Positions 62,301 through 64,000 of a stretch of DNA of 64,000 nucleotides are shown here, piece after piece. Source of the stretch: Variovorax sp. PBL-E5 (lineage in GTDB: Bacteria > Pseudomonadota > Gammaproteobacteria > Burkholderiales > Burkholderiaceae_C). Both the position numbers and the translations under genes were made by a program. The stretch covers positions 4,092,001-4,156,000 of the forward strand of contig NZ_LR594671.1 of NCBI RefSeq assembly GCF_901827185.1, in the 5' to 3' direction. Position 1 is the first letter of the stretch. Each line of letters starts with the position of its first letter. A model generated the notes under the pieces. That model saw nothing but the letters and a program-made list of their open reading frames with translations, had not been told where the DNA came from and did no database searches.

Positions 62301-64000
62301 AGACCGACGTCAAGGACATCGGCACCATCTGCAGTGGCAAGAGCGACGCGCGCGGCCTGCTGCTGTGCGAGGCCGAACTCAAGGAGGCGGGCGAGGTCGA
62401 ACTGATCGCCAGCGCCACGGACAAGGACGGCCGCGACAGCCGCGCCGCGAGTTCAGTCTACGTGACGAAGCAGGGCGAACTCTGGTTCGGCGGCGAGGAC
62501 CATGACCGCATCGACGTGCTGCCCGAGAAGAAGAACTACCAGCCCGGCGAGACCGCCAAGTTCCAGGTGCGCAGCCCGTTCCGCTTCTCGACCGCGCTGG
62601 TGTCGGTCGAGCGCGAGGGCGTGATCGAAACCCACGTGGTGCAGCTCGACGGCAAGGACCCGACCGTCACGCTGCAGGTGAAGCCCGAGTGGGGGCCGAA
62701 CGCCTACGTGAGCGTGCTCGCGCTGCGCGGGCGGCTGCGCGAGGTGCCGTGGTACAGCTTCTTCACCTGGGGCTACAAGGCGCCGCGCGAATGGTGGACC
62801 GCCTTCTGGTACGAGGGCAAGGAGTACGTCGCGCCGACCGCGCTGGTCGATCTCAGCAAACCGGCCTTCCGGCTCGGCCTCGCCGAGATCCGCGTCGGCA
62901 CGCAGGCGCACCTGATCGACGTCAAGGTGACGAGCGACAAGCCCAGCTATCCGGTGCGCGGCAAGGCGCAGATCACCATCTCGGCCAGGCTGCCCGGCGG
63001 CAAGCCGGCCGCAGGCGCCGAAGTGGCGCTGGCCGCGGTCGACCAGGCGCTGCTGGAGCTGATGCCCAACGACAGCTGGAACCTGCTCGATGCGATGCTG
63101 CAGCGGCGCAGCTGGGGCGTGAGCACCTCGACCGCGCAGATGGAGATCGTCGGCCGTCGCCACTACGGCCGCAAGGCCGTGCCGGCGGGCGGCGGCGGGG
63201 GCAAGGCCCAGACGCGCGAGTTGCTCGACACCCTGCTGCTGTGGAACCCCGCAGTGGTGCTCGATGCGAACGGCCAGGCCACCGTGACCGTGCCGCTCAA
63301 CGACGCGCTGACCACTTTCAGGATCGTCGCCGTGGCCGATGCAGGCACCGGCCTCTTCGGCACCGGCCAGACCTCGATCCAGGCCACGCAGGACCTGCAG
63401 ATCGTCAGCGGCCTGCCGCCGCTGGTGCGCGAGGACGACCAGTTCCGCGCCCAGATCACGCTGCGCAACACGACGCAGAAGCCGATGAAGGTCGAGGCCG
63501 CGCCGCGCGCGACGCTGCTCACGCTGGCGCCGCAAACGGTCGACATCCCGGCCGGCGAAGCGCGCGAGCTCGCATGGACGGTGACCGCGCCCGCGCAGCT
63601 CGCGCAGACGCGCGCCGAAGCCATCCTGTGGGAGATCGAGGCCCACGACACGCTCGGCGGCGCGCGCGATGCGCTGAAGGTGCGCCAGCGCATCGTGCCG
63701 GCCGTGCCGCTGACCGTGCAGCAGGCCACGCTGGTGCAGCTCGACGGGCCGTTCACGCTCGACGTCGCGCCGCCCGCCGATGCACTGCCCGGGCGCGGCG
63801 GCCTCAAGCTCTCGCTGCAGCCGCGGCTGGCCGAAGGGCTGACCGGCGTGCGCGACTGGTTCGCCAACTATCCCTACATCTGCCTGGAGCAGAAGACCAG
63901 CAAGTCAGTCGGGCTGCGCGACGGCAAGGCCTGGCAGCAGGTGGTCGCGCAGTTGCCGAGCTACCTCGACGGCGACGGCCTGGCCAGCTACTTCCCGCCG
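59366..64000 (+). CDS. Bacterial alpha-2-macroglobulin (YfhM/MagD-like), 3' end outside window
   Basis: At least 1545 codons are visible and the frame is open to the right edge. The protein has a signal peptide (cleavage near AHA) without a lipobox cysteine, several MG-type beta domains with DxxxY/R-type bait-neighbour segments, and the thioester motif CLEQ at about residue 1506. Such proteins trap proteases in the periplasm. I choose TTG at 59366, seven bases after AAGGAG; ATG at 59384 has no ribosome binding site. The family is usually followed by PbpC (PBP1c), which would lie beyond the window. Confidence 0.93.
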   Translation, partial: MKTRTTMRALATAVLTLAALGAHALQITSLTPQGEVARVRQVVAKFDQAAVSFGDPKAPAPLAVSCSDAQAGKGNGRWTADRQWVFDFEDDLPPGVRCTVTRVAAFKSASGSDLSGPERYQFSTGGPFIRSWQPSYGKIDEQQLFMLQLNGPATLDSVRDNVWCAAEGIGERIPVRLIEGEQRAALLKSLGLDKQAEKAPLRFVTLQCNRTLTPASRVQLVYGKGVATPSGVPNTIERRLKFEVREPFAVSFTCERENAQSACLPLKPLVLRFNAPVSRKLAAAITLKGGDKLFKPKFDDDGNAPPDDDAVVDSVSFPPPFAEQGQFSIELPPKFQDASGRALAAPDSFPMKVATGAMPPLAKFAASPFGVVERLAEPGGVALMPVTVRRVETALQVQALTPGKVSDMNPKTDAEIIAWFRKVRRYDSNTTISRKEAARDVKAALPKVIDKDDADDIQTRMVSLLGGQGGVRTLDMPKSESGDPRPFEVIGIPLTPGFHVLEIASQKLGDALLDDRYGSGRTMYVRTTALATNLAVHFKLGRENAVAWVTTLDKGQVVANAAVRVSSCDGKQVATGTTDARGLVELAGISPNAPGCPGAADEDADDSGGGAYFVSARAKDAEGVNDLAFTWSDWQRGIEPWRFNVPTSLQPEPDRIAHTIFDRTLLRAGETVSMKHLIRTQTRTGFGLPDTLPETLVITHVGSGQQYTQPIKWRKTATGGESGENTFAIPPAAKLGVYQVELRNGKNGADADAGEGGQRSYATGEFRVEEFRLPVLEGRITPSDKKPLVAATTLPADVQVNYVAGGGAANLPVRVSAMVRGKSLAFADFDAFSFSPPTKDGTVATDTGDAPAVGDDARVIADKLPLTLDRNGAGKLSIDKIPLAKATPRELLLEATYADPNGEVQTLSSVQTLWPASVIAGVKTEGWVSTSQKLRFQALALDLSGKPQEGVTLNVRAVARITTTSRKRMVGGFYTYDNKTDVKDIGTICSGKSDARGLLLCEAELKEAGEVELIASATDKDGRDSRAASSVYVTKQGELWFGGEDHDRIDVLPEKKNYQPGETAKFQVRSPFRFSTALVSVEREGVIETHVVQLDGKDPTVTLQVKPEWGPNAYVSVLALRGRLREVPWYSFFTWGYKAPREWWTAFWYEGKEYVAPTALVDLSKPAFRLGLAEIRVGTQAHLIDVKVTSDKPSYPVRGKAQITISARLPGGKPAAGAEVALAAVDQALLELMPNDSWNLLDAMLQRRSWGVSTSTAQMEIVGRRHYGRKAVPAGGGGGKAQTRELLDTLLLWNPAVVLDANGQATVTVPLNDALTTFRIVAVADAGTGLFGTGQTSIQATQDLQIVSGLPPLVREDDQFRAQITLRNTTQKPMKVEAAPRATLLTLAPQTVDIPAGEARELAWTVTAPAQLAQTRAEAILWEIEAHDTLGGARDALKVRQRIVPAVPLTVQQATLVQLDGPFTLDVAPPADALPGRGGLKLSLQPRLAEGLTGVRDWFANYPYICLEQKTSKSVGLRDGKAWQQVVAQLPSYLDGDGLASYFPP

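Overview
The window is gene-dense, high-GC bacterial DNA from a Gram-negative, most likely a beta-proteobacterium of the Comamonadaceae (Variovorax-like). This rests on gene order (rpmF-plsX-fabHDG-acpP-fabF-rpoE-rseAB, rluC facing rne, hemCDXY facing ppc, argH facing an AlgZ/AlgR pair) and on the protein sequences. The genus is inferred. I see no tRNA, rRNA, insertion sequence, prophage or CRISPR array.

Region 1 (1-9506, minus strand) is one long co-directional array: yceD, rpmF, plsX, fabH, fabD, fabG, acpP, fabF, a YgfX-like membrane protein, rpoE, rseA, rseB and the first codons of a probable DegP/DegQ protease. It makes ribosomal protein L32 and fatty acids and then runs directly into the sigma-E envelope-stress module. 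An intrinsic terminator-like hairpin lies between rpmF and plsX, and a palindrome precedes acpP.

Region 2 (9545-18741) is housekeeping. Maf, a tetrapyrrole-methylase-family enzyme and an MFS transporter are on the plus strand. An operon rluC-HAD phosphatase-Rieske-S49 protease is on the minus strand. RNase E follows a roughly 540-base leader with a strong hairpin and ends in a clear intrinsic terminator.

Region 3 (18742-31282) is an exopolysaccharide locus in two convergent halves. The plus half starts behind a 450-base regulatory region and encodes a priming sugar-phosphate transferase, ManC, GDP-fucose synthase, three glycosyltransferases and a Wzy-like polymerase. The minus half encodes the export/tyrosine-phosphorylation module Wza, a low-molecular-weight phosphatase and Wzc. 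A perfect 13-bp hairpin separates the halves. No Wzx flippase, Gmd or ManB is present. A 36-residue membrane peptide with an excellent ribosome binding site sits upstream of wza.

Region 4 (31300-51283) holds hemC-hemD-hemX-hemY (minus), divergent ppc, a 72-residue membrane protein coupled to a 2721-residue NdvB-type cyclic beta-glucan synthase, then AI-2E-family permease-AlgR-AlgZ (minus) divergent from argH. In Pseudomonas algZ-algR lies directly beside hemC; here the two are pushed apart by ppc and ndvB.

Region 5 (51413-64000) continues the envelope-glycan theme: a family 2 glycosyltransferase with UDP-xylose synthase and UDP-glucose dehydrogenase, an ECF sigma factor with RskA-type anti-sigma and an SGNH hydrolase, a glycosyltransferase with an OpgC-type succinyltransferase, and the start of a large alpha-2-macroglobulin with an intact thioester motif that runs off the right edge.
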